The position numbers and the translations under genes are program-made. From a virus: a DNA stretch of 64,000 nt. Each line of letters starts with the position of its first letter. The stretch's first letter is position 1. Under the pieces are notes generated by a model that worked only from the letters and a program-made list of their open reading frames with translations, ran no database searches and was not told the origin of the DNA. The DNA is taken from positions 90,942 through 154,941 of the IMG/VR virus record IMGVR_UViG_3300044634_004833; one strand, 5' to 3'. Shown here piece after piece: positions 1-8,959 of the stretch.

Positions 1-2367
1 AAGTTTGCTGCTTCTATTCATAAAATAGAATCACAAGCTGGGCTGGCAAAAAAAGAAATAAAAGGTGGAACTGCAGATCCATATCTGTTGCAAATAAGCA
101 ACGAAGCAGACCAAGTGTGGCCTCCTGCTGGCACAAAAGATAATCCTAGCAACATTTATGTGTTCAAAGCTGGATTTGATCCGCAAAAATGCAGATTGAT
201 GGGCAAAGGACAAGTTTGGTGCATCTCTAGCTCTCATTTCAAAAAATGGACTATGGCATATAGAATAAACAGAGGTCAAGTTCAATACTTTATTTTTGAT
301 TTAAACAAAGACAAAGATGATCCAACACGTTATGTAAATGCAGGTGTTGCAGAATCAGAAGAGGCAGAAGATGAAGATTATGATACATCTACACTCATGG
401 GAGGCGAATGGGTTGATGCCAGAAATCATCCAGATGAAATAGAAGGTTATTCAAGCGTTGAAGAGTATGAAAGGTATTTGGCCAGCAAAGGAGTTCCTGT
501 TGAAAAAGTTTTTGTGCCAGAACCACTAAGTGATGATGAAAAAAAATTAAAAACATATTTAAAACAACAAAACTGGAAGGAAGCCAAAGCTTTAAGCACG
601 GAGCTTTGGGAAGCCTACATATTGTTATCAGATAGACTGCCAGATGAAGCTTACAATACGCTTTCTGAAGAACAAAAAACAACTTTTAGACATGGTAAAT
701 TACAAACTTTAACTACAAAGCAAATAAGCGATGCTGTTGGTGAAAGGAAAAATAATAAGAGGAATTTCAAAGAATGGGTAAAAAGCTTATTATTGTACGA
801 TATGACAGTCGAGGATATGCTGGGACTAGTTCCCGAAAATGAACAATATGAATTTATGGACGAATTTTTAGGATCTGTTCAAGATGGAACTCTTACCAAA
901 TTACTTTCACATGGATTAAGAACTATTAATAATAAACAATTTTCAGATTTGCTTATAAAGCATAGTGAAAAATTTGACAACTCAGCTTATATTGACATGC
1001 TTATTTCTAAAGGAATAACAGAGTTTTCTCCAGAAAATATAAAAGTAATTGAAAATATGCCAGAATATAATTTTGGCAATAGCATGCTTAGTCTTATGCC
1101 TGATAAAGGCGGGGATGAAAATTCTGAGACGATGTTTTGGAGTTTGGTTGAAAACCATGCTGATGTTGTGGCCAAAAAGCTTTCTAAAAACAAAATTTTG
1201 TATTCAAATATTTTGAACCTTTTTGGTGATTATAAAATGTTCACAAAGTTTTTTAATGCAATAAATCCAGAGATTATGAAATATTTGGGTGGCAAGATAG
1301 AATCTTCTCTAGATTGGATGTCTCATTCTGACTTGAAAAATTTGCTTAATAAAAGTAATAGCGATATCGTAAAATTTATTTACGATAATACAAATGAATA
1401 TACTCATAGGAAATTATCTCCATTTTTTGACGAAGGAAATAACGATACAGCTAAATTGTCTCATCTAAAACATGCTAAATATAACTTTGAAAATGGCGAA
1501 TTATTAAATGGGATTTTAAATTCCAAAAACCCTTTGAGTTTTATATCTGACATAGGTGTTGAAAAGTTTAGAAAACTTCTATGGTATCCCGAATTCATTG
1601 TGAAGGCTATTGAAGTTTTGAATAGAACAAGATCAATTTCACAAAATGATATTTATGATTTGATATCCACTGAAACTTTAGACAATTTAGGCTATGAAGA
1701 CATAAAAAATCTTTTGAAAAAACTACATTTTGATCAAATGTCAGAGTCCAAACTTGTAGATTACCTGTTGCAAAGATTAATTGGAATGGAAGTATCTGGA
1801 GGAAAGAAAATAGAGTCTAGCAAAGAGGATAGAATCGCTGAATTATTAAATTCTATTCATAGTCTGGATAATTCTCTATCTGTTTCAAAATTGCAAAAGC
1901 TAAAGAATATGGCTGGCGACAGTGTGTGGAATAATATAAAGCCACAAGCTGTGGCAGAATTTTTGCTTAGATTGCCGGAACTACGTTTAAACGAATCAAC
2001 TATAAATGAAATAGCAAATTTGTTTAATTTGCAATCTTTGGAATCTTTGCCAGTTTCCATTTTGGTGAAACTGCTTGATAAGCTTCCAAATTTAAATTAC
2101 ACCAATGGATTTTACCAAGCTATAAAAAATGATCTTGGTTCGTACATGAGATACATGCCACCCTTTGTTGTGCTTCTTCTTGATAAAGCAAAAGGCAAAA
2201 TAGTTTTATCGCCAGCAGAAATTGCCGATTTGATAAACAAAAAGGAATTTACTGCTGTTGAGACAATAAAAAGGCTGGGCAAGGAACGAATGACCCCGCA
2301 GGTTGTTGCGCTTTTGAAGCCAAAAATCAGGGATTATTATCAAAGCGATATGCTTCCGAGGATGTAG
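1..2367 (+). CDS. Large unknown protein, WCISSS family, 5' end outside window
   Basis: The frame is open from base 1, so the N-terminus lies before the window and 788 codons are visible. Residues 64-78 (counted from base 1) carry CRLMGKGQVWCISSS, followed by QYFIFDLN and RYVNAGV. The same block in the same order occurs in the protein at 25762-28293 on the minus strand, so the two are paralogues. The remaining ~600 residues read as a chain of short amphipathic helices with no recognisable catalytic motif. The paralogue starts with the shared cargo tag, so this protein may also be virion cargo (inference). Function unknown. Confidence 0.85.
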   Translation, partial: KFAASIHKIESQAGLAKKEIKGGTADPYLLQISNEADQVWPPAGTKDNPSNIYVFKAGFDPQKCRLMGKGQVWCISSSHFKKWTMAYRINRGQVQYFIFDLNKDKDDPTRYVNAGVAESEEAEDEDYDTSTLMGGEWVDARNHPDEIEGYSSVEEYERYLASKGVPVEKVFVPEPLSDDEKKLKTYLKQQNWKEAKALSTELWEAYILLSDRLPDEAYNTLSEEQKTTFRHGKLQTLTTKQISDAVGERKNNKRNFKEWVKSLLLYDMTVEDMLGLVPENEQYEFMDEFLGSVQDGTLTKLLSHGLRTINNKQFSDLLIKHSEKFDNSAYIDMLISKGITEFSPENIKVIENMPEYNFGNSMLSLMPDKGGDENSETMFWSLVENHADVVAKKLSKNKILYSNILNLFGDYKMFTKFFNAINPEIMKYLGGKIESSLDWMSHSDLKNLLNKSNSDIVKFIYDNTNEYTHRKLSPFFDEGNNDTAKLSHLKHAKYNFENGELLNGILNSKNPLSFISDIGVEKFRKLLWYPEFIVKAIEVLNRTRSISQNDIYDLISTETLDNLGYEDIKNLLKKLHFDQMSESKLVDYLLQRLIGMEVSGGKKIESSKEDRIAELLNSIHSLDNSLSVSKLQKLKNMAGDSVWNNIKPQAVAEFLLRLPELRLNESTINEIANLFNLQSLESLPVSILVKLLDKLPNLNYTNGFYQAIKNDLGSYMRYMPPFVVLLLDKAKGKIVLSPAEIADLINKKEFTAVETIKRLGKERMTPQVVALLKPKIRDYYQSDMLPRM

Positions 2368-2380
2368 TTTCGTCAACCAC

Positions 2381-2390
2381 CCCCTATAAT
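2381..2390 (+). promoter_or_regulatory. CCCCTATAAT-type promoter (-10)
   Basis: Perfect TATAAT preceded by a C-run, 28 bases before the ATG of the 2419 gene, with AAGGAGG between. No convincing -35 box is seen. Confidence 0.65.
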
Positions 2391-2418
2391 TTAAATAAAA
2401 TCAAGGAGGACAACAATC

Positions 2419-2940
2419 ATGAAATTTAAAATTACGATCTTTTTGACGGCTATGCCTTTTATACTTTTTATTCTGCAAAGTCAGACACAGTTTTCAAAAA
2501 TTAATGATAAAAACATAAAGTTGGAAAATGAAGTAGCAGTATTAAAAAGCGAATTAAATAATCTTCAAGAAACAACGATTGTCAAAATGTTTCAATCCGC
2601 AGAAGAAGCAAAAAAGAAAGCTTTGGATATGCTTGACCAGAATATTCAAATTTATAAAAAAAATGAAGAGTTTAGAATAAAACTATTAAAAGAGTTGGCT
2701 GAAGCTTCTGATACTGCCAACAAATATGTTGAAGCCTATGCCAAAAATATTGATTTGGGAGAATATGGCAAAATGGAACTGATTGCTACTGCTTCTCCAA
2801 AAAAGAGGAAACAATTAGAATCGGCTATTGAAAATACTATTAGGCATACAACAGAAGAACAAAGAGAGAAGGATATTGAATTGAAGAAACATTTGTATGA
2901 AGCTAAAAAAGCATTGCATAATATTAAGAATAATTTTTAG
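2419..2940 (+). CDS. Membrane-anchored coiled-coil protein
   Basis: 173 residues. Residues 4-20 (ITIFLTAMPFILFILQS) form one hydrophobic segment after a basic start: a signal anchor or uncleaved signal peptide. Residues 25-60 and much of the rest are charged with heptad-like leucine/isoleucine spacing, indicating coiled coil. The start is fixed by a strong AAGGAGG Shine-Dalgarno behind its own promoter. The layout recalls small spanin-like or membrane-tethered phage proteins, but no lysis gene is nearby and no function is assigned. Its stop overlaps that of the convergent next gene by four bases. Confidence 0.8.
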   Translation: MKFKITIFLTAMPFILFILQSQTQFSKINDKNIKLENEVAVLKSELNNLQETTIVKMFQSAEEAKKKALDMLDQNIQIYKKNEEFRIKLLKELAEASDTANKYVEAYAKNIDLGEYGKMELIATASPKKRKQLESAIENTIRHTTEEQREKDIELKKHLYEAKKALHNIKNNF

Positions 2941-3353
2941 TCTTCTTCTTCTCCTTCAAGATCTTCTAATTCCAAATGTGAGTCCTCTATTTCACCACAG
3001 AAAACACCAAATTTACTAGATAGATGCCCAACTACTTCGATAGGAACTCTGCTGAAAAACAATCCTTGGTTTTGATTATTGCATTTATGCTTTTTCAATT
3101 CTTTTTTGCCAATCTTAACAAGATGGTAGTCTTTGTCTAACAATCTATCTAAAATGTTTAAAAATATTATTGGATTGCCATCTACAAATATGGGCTCAAG
3201 ACTTTTATTTTCTTCATCAAAACAACAATATGCATACTTGTCATCAAGGTATTCAAAAGTAATAAATTTTATTTTTTCATCAAGACATTCTAAAATTTGT
3301 TTAAACCAAGATTTTTCATGCTGCACAAGTGGAATAAGTTTTAGTTTTTCCAT
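2937..3353 (-). CDS. Unknown 138-residue acidic protein
   Basis: Not recognised. It has no signal peptide or membrane segment. The N-terminal half is mixed alpha/beta (EKIKFITFEYLDD, KYAYCCFDEE) and the C-terminus is strongly acidic (LELEDLEGEEED). It is a single minus-strand gene between two plus-strand genes; its stop and that of the preceding gene share bases 2937-2940. Confidence 0.7.
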   Translation of the reverse strand: MEKLKLIPLVQHEKSWFKQILECLDEKIKFITFEYLDDKYAYCCFDEENKSLEPIFVDGNPIIFLNILDRLLDKDYHLVKIGKKELKKHKCNNQNQGLFFSRVPIEVVGHLSSKFGVFCGEIEDSHLELEDLEGEEED

Positions 3354-3396
3354 ACCTCTATTTATGGGTTTTGTTAATTTTTATTTATTCAGAAAC

Positions 3397-3404
3397 TATA
3401 AATA
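3397..3404 (+). promoter_or_regulatory. T4-late-like promoter TATAAATA
   Basis: Perfect match to the T4 late promoter octamer, 23 bases before the ATG of the tagged helicase gene at 3428. Confidence 0.6.
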
Positions 3405-3427
3405 GAATATACTTTGTGGAGATAGAA

Positions 3428-6298
3428 ATGAAGAATTTAGAGGGTTGCACATTCATCGAATGGCTCAAAATTGATGAAAACATGGTTTTTATGACAGAAG
3501 CAGAAGATACTAATCCAAAAGATACTGATCCAAAAGATACTGATCCAAAAGATACTGATCCAAACGCTAAAGGTGAAATTGCTACCGATCCAAAAGCAGG
3601 ACATACTTTATTTGTTGTTCAAAATAAAAATACGGGCAAAATTTATGCTGCAAGACCATTTTTTCCAATTGGAACAAGTAATATTTCTTTTGGAGAAAAA
3701 ACTATAAACTTCCAAAAAGGTAAGATTTCTTTTGTTCTTAAAATTGAAGAATTTAAAAAAGAATATCAATTTATGGCAGAAAAAAGCGCTCCAAACAAAC
3801 CAATAAAATTCAGTTCAAGGAAAGGTTTTATATATGATGCTGTTAATCCAATTTTTGACGGATTCATATATCCTGCGAGATTTTGCAGGATGGAATTAGT
3901 TCCCGTTATTGACGGTAAGCAGACAGCAGCAAATACTACAAACATTCCTGTTGTAGACACAACTGGATACAATCCTTGCAAAGATAAAGAAGAAGCTCCC
4001 AAACCTGGTACTGCTGGAGCTAGTGCTGCCGTTGCTAAACAACCAGAAAGCAATGATAAAAAATCTGGCGATCAAGCTGATGTAAAAGTACATGTAAATG
4101 AATTAGATGAAGATTGCAAAATGAAGCTTGGAGACCCTGAAAAGAAATTTGTTGATGAAGCTTTTTATAATGTTTTAAAATCTGGCAAGCGTGGAAATAT
4201 TGTTGTTAATGCTTTGGCAGGTTCTGGCAAAACTAGTACACTTGTTTGTCTCTGGGAAAAGTATGGAATGTATAGTGGTCAAAGATGGTTGTATTTAGTT
4301 TTTAATAAAAAAAATCAACTAGAAGCAGCAGAAAGATTTAGATCAGTTGACCAGAAAGAATTAACAAGTGCAAAAGGTGAAAAATATATTGTTAACAATG
4401 ATATTATCATTAAAACTACAAATAAGTTTTTAGGCGATGTATTGAAGCAAACCCCTGGATATCATGTTCCAAGAACTGAAAGAAGTGGCGATGCCTTTTT
4501 AGCTGGGCAAAAGTTTGATGATAAAGGAACCCCTTTGCCACTCAGAAAAAAATATGAACAAATAACAAAGATTGCAGTTGCACAAGATACAGTAGAATTT
4601 GACAATCTTGTAGAAGATTCCAGTTTGCCAAAATATGATGTTGTGAAAAACAAATTGTCATCTAATAGGGTAGACACTAGATATTCTGCTTTGGGCGGCA
4701 AAGGTTTGTCTTTTGTAAAAAGACAAAGGAAAGCTATTATCGAAGCATCGGAAAAACTTGCAAATTTATCAAAACAATTTGGGGCAGATCCATTTGATAA
4801 TAAAAAACTAGAAGAAAAATTAGATAACATTCTTGACAGATATGATATTTCTATAAACCTTAGTAAGGTTATGGAAGGTTGGTATGAAATTCCTAATAAT
4901 CGCTTTTTTTCTACGGAGTATAGGAATTTGTGGTACCACGTTAATTCTTTTATTGAAGATATTTCATTAAAAGAAAAATTAGATATTATTAAGCAGTTGG
5001 CAAAATGGCTATTAATAAAAACTGCTCCAGGCAATAAAGATTTAAATGATGCGCCACTTAAAAATGGTAAAAATATGTCGCAAATGGCAAAAACAAAACT
5101 TGGAGCAAAAATAGATTTCGATAAAGTAAGAGACTTTGACGACGACTACTGGTACTCTGGGATTAATATGGAAAAAATTAATTGGCCTAAGTATAATGTT
5201 GTTCTTGCCGATGAAATTCAAGATTTTAATTCTGTGCAAAAAGAGATGTTGAAAAAATTAGCGGAAAAAGGAGCTACTATTATAGGTGTTGGGGATCCCA
5301 ATCAAGCAATTTATAGATTCCGTGGTGCAGAAGCTAGTAGCTTTGATGATATTGTAGAAACATTGAAAAAAGATAATTTAAGTATCCAAGGAACAGATGA
5401 TATCATTAAAGGAATGCCTACAAATTACAGAAGCAGACAAGCAGTTATTGATTATGTAAATAAGGCAACAAAAGTAAATAACTTGGTTCGTGGCAAGAAG
5501 TACGAGGATGACTATCATGGGGAAGTTACAACTAACAAAAGCGTAAAGGATATGTTGTCTGAAATTCAGGGATATATCAAAAATGGGGAATTAGACAAAA
5601 GTACGGCAGTTATAGCTCGAACAAATGCTCCTTTGGGGGCTCTTATGGTTCCTATGTTAAAAAGAGGTATACCATTTGCAGCTATTGGTACTGATTTCAT
5701 TTCAGAAATTAAAAAAGAAATGCAAACAATATTAGATGATCTTGGTATTGATGAATATTATGATTTAAATTCAATACTTGGCGATTCAGAGGATAATCAA
5801 CCCAATTATGATGATGAAAATTCAGGCGAATACGGCACAAAAGGAGAGAATAGTCAATTAGAAAAATTTTACTTAAATAAAGTTAGACAATATCAAGGCA
5901 TTCCAAGTAAACAAAAAGTACTGAAAGAACTTAGAAAAAATATAGATACAATGGCGCAAGTTATCTATGCTGCTATGGAAGAGGATGACTCAATAAAAAA
6001 TATGAGTGGTGTATATGGCTGGCTTGAAGATAAATTCAAGAAGAATATTGTTGATGTCAAAAAATTGAAAAAATCAGATTTGAAAGATAAAGTAATTTTG
6101 ACAAGCGTTCACAAAAGTAAGGGGTTTGAATTTGGCAGAGTATATCTTTTAGATATTGAAAATTTCCCCCATGCAATGGCAACTAGAGATGAAGACAAAG
6201 AACAAGAAGAAAACGCCAAATATGTTGCCATGACCAGAGCAGAAGAAGAACTTCACATTCTAAAACAAAATCCAGACGAAAAATGGAAAGACATTTAA
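3428..6298 (+). CDS. UvrD/Rep-type SF1A helicase with N-terminal cargo tag
   Basis: ATP-dependent 3'-5' DNA helicase of the UvrD/Rep class by motif. Walker A is AGSGKTST (~residue 262), motif II DEIQD (~594), motif III GDPNQAIYRFRGAE (~621), then NYRSRQ, VHKSKGFEF (~893) and VAMTRAEEE (~933). At 956 residues it exceeds most UvrD proteins because ~250 residues precede Walker A. That extension opens with the tag FIEWLKIDEN, then MTEAED (a plausible prohead-protease site), then a DTDPK repeat. The start at 3428 has GGAG nine bases upstream and brings the tag to the N-terminus; an upstream in-frame ATG has no ribosome site. Inferred role: packaged in the head and injected with the DNA. Confidence 0.93.
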   Translation: MKNLEGCTFIEWLKIDENMVFMTEAEDTNPKDTDPKDTDPKDTDPNAKGEIATDPKAGHTLFVVQNKNTGKIYAARPFFPIGTSNISFGEKTINFQKGKISFVLKIEEFKKEYQFMAEKSAPNKPIKFSSRKGFIYDAVNPIFDGFIYPARFCRMELVPVIDGKQTAANTTNIPVVDTTGYNPCKDKEEAPKPGTAGASAAVAKQPESNDKKSGDQADVKVHVNELDEDCKMKLGDPEKKFVDEAFYNVLKSGKRGNIVVNALAGSGKTSTLVCLWEKYGMYSGQRWLYLVFNKKNQLEAAERFRSVDQKELTSAKGEKYIVNNDIIIKTTNKFLGDVLKQTPGYHVPRTERSGDAFLAGQKFDDKGTPLPLRKKYEQITKIAVAQDTVEFDNLVEDSSLPKYDVVKNKLSSNRVDTRYSALGGKGLSFVKRQRKAIIEASEKLANLSKQFGADPFDNKKLEEKLDNILDRYDISINLSKVMEGWYEIPNNRFFSTEYRNLWYHVNSFIEDISLKEKLDIIKQLAKWLLIKTAPGNKDLNDAPLKNGKNMSQMAKTKLGAKIDFDKVRDFDDDYWYSGINMEKINWPKYNVVLADEIQDFNSVQKEMLKKLAEKGATIIGVGDPNQAIYRFRGAEASSFDDIVETLKKDNLSIQGTDDIIKGMPTNYRSRQAVIDYVNKATKVNNLVRGKKYEDDYHGEVTTNKSVKDMLSEIQGYIKNGELDKSTAVIARTNAPLGALMVPMLKRGIPFAAIGTDFISEIKKEMQTILDDLGIDEYYDLNSILGDSEDNQPNYDDENSGEYGTKGENSQLEKFYLNKVRQYQGIPSKQKVLKELRKNIDTMAQVIYAAMEEDDSIKNMSGVYGWLEDKFKKNIVDVKKLKKSDLKDKVILTSVHKSKGFEFGRVYLLDIENFPHAMATRDEDKEQEENAKYVAMTRAEEELHILKQNPDEKWKDI
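3507..3566 (+). repeat. 15-bp tandem repeat encoding (D-T-D-P-K)n
   Basis: Four consecutive copies of a 15-base unit (gatactgatccaaaa and variants) in the helicase gene, giving a flexible acidic linker right after the predicted protease site. Likely variable in length by slippage. Confidence 0.85.
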
Positions 6299-7047
6299 AG
6301 TTTGTGTTGGGCGAGGATTTGCTTAACTTGATTTAGTTTTGCAATCCATCCATTATAAACAGAAATCCAATGGTTTTGCCAACCATGTGATCCAGTATTC
6401 TTAGATGCTGGCTTATTTAAATAATATTTGTGTGTAAGTTTATCGTATTCCAAGCCTGATATAATGCTGTCAATATAATTGCTTGATATTTGTTTTTTGG
6501 CTAAGGTTTGTAGATTGCCTTTCATTATTTCTTGAAATTTTGTTTTAAGTATTTTATCTTTATCGAGCTCTTCTAATTGTTCTTTGCTGAATCTATTTGT
6601 TCCCTGTACATTATCATGTAACTTCTTGTCTTCTGCTGCTTGTTCAACTACTTCTTTTGTTTGAATTCTCATTACATCTTGAACTTCATTTGGAAACAAA
6701 GTTTTAAATGCATTGAATGTTTTGTTTTTCTTATCAATTTTTAAAATTTCTTGTTGAATTTTTGTTGCAGTGGCTTGGTCAACTGGTTCTGCATTAGCCT
6801 TTTTCTTTTTTCCTGCTGCTGCTAAAGGCGTTCTTTGTTGAATTGATAAATTTTGATTAGCAGATTGGTTTGTAGGTGTTCCACCACCTAATCCAGAAAT
6901 TGCTGCGCCAGCTAATCCTTTTGCTGCGCCACCTATTGCTGATAATACGTTTCCTATGAATTCATTTACTAAAGACTCTTCTTTAATTTGGCTAATTAGC
7001 TCAGAGTCTTTGGAATTTACATATTTTTCAAAAGATATCTTTTTCAT
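6295..7047 (-). CDS. Tagged putative virion cargo protein
   Basis: 250 residues of unknown function. The N-terminus (ISFEKYVNSKDSE) fits the recurring tag. A glycine/alanine-rich stretch (residues ~33-55, SAIGGAAKGLAGAAISGLGG) could insert in a membrane or form a glycine zipper; a basic AAGKKKKANAE segment follows, then charged helices. The C-terminus has SHGWQNHWISVYNGW. A TATAAATA box lies on the same strand 18 bases upstream of the start. The stop overlaps the helicase stop on the other strand by four bases. Confidence 0.8.
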   Translation of the reverse strand: MKKISFEKYVNSKDSELISQIKEESLVNEFIGNVLSAIGGAAKGLAGAAISGLGGGTPTNQSANQNLSIQQRTPLAAAGKKKKANAEPVDQATATKIQQEILKIDKKNKTFNAFKTLFPNEVQDVMRIQTKEVVEQAAEDKKLHDNVQGTNRFSKEQLEELDKDKILKTKFQEIMKGNLQTLAKKQISSNYIDSIISGLEYDKLTHKYYLNKPASKNTGSHGWQNHWISVYNGWIAKLNQVKQILAQHKL

Positions 7048-7065
7048 AATTGGTAGTCCTTATTT

Positions 7066-7073
7066 TATTTATA
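7066..7073 (-). promoter_or_regulatory. T4-late-like promoter TATAAATA (minus strand)
   Basis: Perfect octamer on the minus strand 18 bases upstream of the ATG at 7047, followed by AAGGA. Confidence 0.6.
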
Positions 7074-7100
7074 ATTTTTGGTAGTTTTTTTTAAATGCTA

Positions 7101-7109
7101 CCCTATAAT
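7101..7109 (+). promoter_or_regulatory. CCCTATAAT promoter with long leader
   Basis: TATAAT after CCC, ~127 bases upstream of the 7237 gene; the leader it would produce contains the bipartite box and hairpin at 7163-7198. Confidence 0.55.
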
Positions 7110-7169
7110 CTATGCGGTAAGAATGCAGCAAACATGGCTAAGACTACTGGGTAGTTAGGCAAACTAGGG

Positions 7170-7198
7170 CTGCGATAAATTTATCGTGGCCCCTAGTA
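7170..7198 (+). promoter_or_regulatory. CTGCGATAA-N14-CTAG element, embedded in a dyad
   Basis: CTGCGATAA at 7170-7178, 14 bases, then CTAGTA at 7193. This copy sits inside a perfect inverted repeat: ACTAGGG (7163-7169) pairs with CCCTAGT (7191-7197) and CGATAAA pairs with TTTATCG. It lies 38 bases before the 7237 start. It may be promoter and leader hairpin at once. Confidence 0.7.
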
Positions 7199-7236
7199 TT
7201 TTGTTTCCTAACCCTTTAATTCTGGAGTAAACCAAT

Positions 7237-8211
7237 ATGTCAAACTACATTTTAAAATACGATGATGTTATTAAAAATAAAAATATTAAAAACTGTATGA
7301 GTGCAGATATGAAGTATAGACATGTTATGCCTGTAATAGTTTGCGACAGGGAAGGATGGAAAGCTTTTAACACCGATGAATACTATTTAAAAATTCATAA
7401 GCCTGTTGAAGTAATGAGTATCGAAGAATTGGAGCAGGAAATTAGAGCATGTTATTTACCATCTCTTGAACATAATTCTGATTTCAAGAAAAACTATGGT
7501 GAACTATCTATTGATCTGATTGATTTGATCAAAATGTTTCATTTACGGCGTTCAAAGTGTCAACAAGAATTGTTGGCTAGGAAAAATTATTATAGAAACC
7601 TAGAAGATATTGAATTTGTACTGGAAGATAACGGATTTAAGATGGGTATTAGTAAAGTATTTGAAGATGGCAGAGTTTTTGGAAGGAAATTAATTGATGA
7701 TAGTCATGTAGCTATGTTTTGGCCCGGATATCGCAAATTATTAATTCATGAATTTGATTGGCTGTCCTATAACAAAGCATTAGAAAATCATAAAAAATTG
7801 AATATTAGCCCTGAAGAATTTAAGAATAATTATGAAGATCTTTATTTTCTTGATCATACTTTGGTAGGCAATAGTGATAATCCTAATGGAAGCCTGATTA
7901 TTTTTGAGAAATTATCAGGTGAATGGCATCGTTGTGGACAAGAGTATTCTTTTGAATATAAATATGGCTGGGAAAATGAACTGCCATCATTTCTTGAGGA
8001 TAGTATCAAAAATTTTCATTATCCCAACTGTCAAAAGTGTGGCGACCCCATGTACACAGAAACAGTCCATATAACTAAAATAAATGCCAATGTAACATAT
8101 TGGAAATGTTGTAACAGCAAAAAAAAGAACTGTCGAAAAAAATACGAGTGCGGAAAAGATAACCTTGTAATGAAGTATCCTTTCTTTGACAAGGCTTTAA
8201 CCCCAGCGTAA
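7237..8211 (+). CDS. Unknown protein with C-terminal cysteine cluster
   Basis: 324 residues, not recognised. The C-terminal ~60 residues hold CQKCGDP, then WKCCNSKKKNC and YECGKD, giving enough cysteines for one or two zinc sites (zinc-ribbon-like, possibly nucleic-acid binding). The rest is rich in charged residues and tyrosine without known motifs. The start has GGAG nine bases upstream. It is followed closely by the 8223 gene, so the two probably form one transcript ending at the 8666 terminator. Confidence 0.82.
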   Translation: MSNYILKYDDVIKNKNIKNCMSADMKYRHVMPVIVCDREGWKAFNTDEYYLKIHKPVEVMSIEELEQEIRACYLPSLEHNSDFKKNYGELSIDLIDLIKMFHLRRSKCQQELLARKNYYRNLEDIEFVLEDNGFKMGISKVFEDGRVFGRKLIDDSHVAMFWPGYRKLLIHEFDWLSYNKALENHKKLNISPEEFKNNYEDLYFLDHTLVGNSDNPNGSLIIFEKLSGEWHRCGQEYSFEYKYGWENELPSFLEDSIKNFHYPNCQKCGDPMYTETVHITKINANVTYWKCCNSKKKNCRKKYECGKDNLVMKYPFFDKALTPA

Positions 8212-8222
8212 GGAGACAAAAA

Positions 8223-8642
8223 ATGTCACAATTAAAAGTTTTCACTCTTTCGACGGATATGAATGATGCAGAATTAGATTTGACAATAAAAAAGATGCAT
8301 CATATTAATAAAACAGAAGAAGGCCCATCTGTTTTAACAATTGATGGTTTTTGCAAAGACCCAAGACCACTTTGGCAAATTAAAGAAGTTGTTCAATTTG
8401 CTAAAAAGTTGGTATCCAAAGGAGTTTGTAATGAACTTGTTACCTCTACGAACATCAAAGAGGTAATGCCAGAAGATGTAGATCCTAATATATTGTTGAA
8501 TAGTTTGGGAAGTATGGAAGTTTGGCTTTTGTCTAAGGGATACAAATTAGAGAGTGTTTTGATTACGATTGGACTCATGCAAGAATTTGTAGAAGATTTT
8601 CAGGTACATGCTCCTGAATACAAAAGGATTCTACAAAGTTAA
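8223..8642 (+). CDS. Unknown 139-residue protein
   Basis: Not recognised. A soluble alpha/beta protein with no signal or membrane segment; charged helices such as LDLTIKKMHHINK and WQIKEVVQFAKKLVSKG. It starts 11 bases after the previous stop with AAGGAG overlapping the gap, so it is translationally linked to the 7237 gene. Confidence 0.78.
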   Translation: MSQLKVFTLSTDMNDAELDLTIKKMHHINKTEEGPSVLTIDGFCKDPRPLWQIKEVVQFAKKLVSKGVCNELVTSTNIKEVMPEDVDPNILLNSLGSMEVWLLSKGYKLESVLITIGLMQEFVEDFQVHAPEYKRILQS

Positions 8643-8665
8643 AGTTTAAAAAATATAATTTTTTT

Positions 8666-8697
8666 AAGAGCCAAGGCGTTCTTGGTTCTTTTTTTTT
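8666..8697 (+). terminator. Rho-independent terminator
   Basis: Ten-base stem AAGAGCCAAG/CTTGGTTCTT with a 5-base loop and a run of nine T, directly after the 8223 gene. Confidence 0.85.
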
Positions 8698-8701
8698 AAT
8701 G

Positions 8702-8711
8702 CCCCTATAAT
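8702..8711 (+). promoter_or_regulatory. CCCCTATAAT promoter
   Basis: Perfect -10 with C-run immediately after the terminator. TTGGTT about 18 bases upstream could serve as -35. Drives the 8747-10084 pair. Confidence 0.65.
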
Positions 8712-8746
8712 TTTAGCGGTCACCATATCCATCGGAGGGAAACATA

Positions 8747-8956
8747 ATGATGCCTATCGACCATATTCCTGCTTATGTTCAGTTTTTTGCCCAAAGCCAA
8801 TATGAAGTTGCTTTTTATATTAATAAACCTCGTAGGGTTAGAAGCACACAAATAGTTAGTGCAAACTCTAGTTCTGATGCAAAAGCACTTATTATTGCTC
8901 AGTATGGCAAGGACAATGTAAGCATCATCTCTACCAAAAAGGTAGAAAGGAAGTGA
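8747..8956 (+). CDS. Unknown 69-residue protein
   Basis: Small basic protein of unknown function. The central part (VAFYINKPRRVRSTQIVSAN) resembles a beta-strand-rich fold; the C-terminal helix contains SDAKALIIAQYGKDNV, a pattern common in small phage proteins that modify residue lists. The start is chosen from GGAGG eight bases upstream; a second in-frame ATG follows directly. It ends three bases before the GTG of the next gene. Confidence 0.72.
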   Translation: MMPIDHIPAYVQFFAQSQYEVAFYINKPRRVRSTQIVSANSSSDAKALIIAQYGKDNVSIISTKKVERK

Positions 8957-8959
8957 TGT

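Noticed and set aside
4462-5034. 190-codon minus-strand frame inside the helicase gene
   Set aside because: The helicase motifs continue through this region on the plus strand; the reverse frame has no recognisable features.
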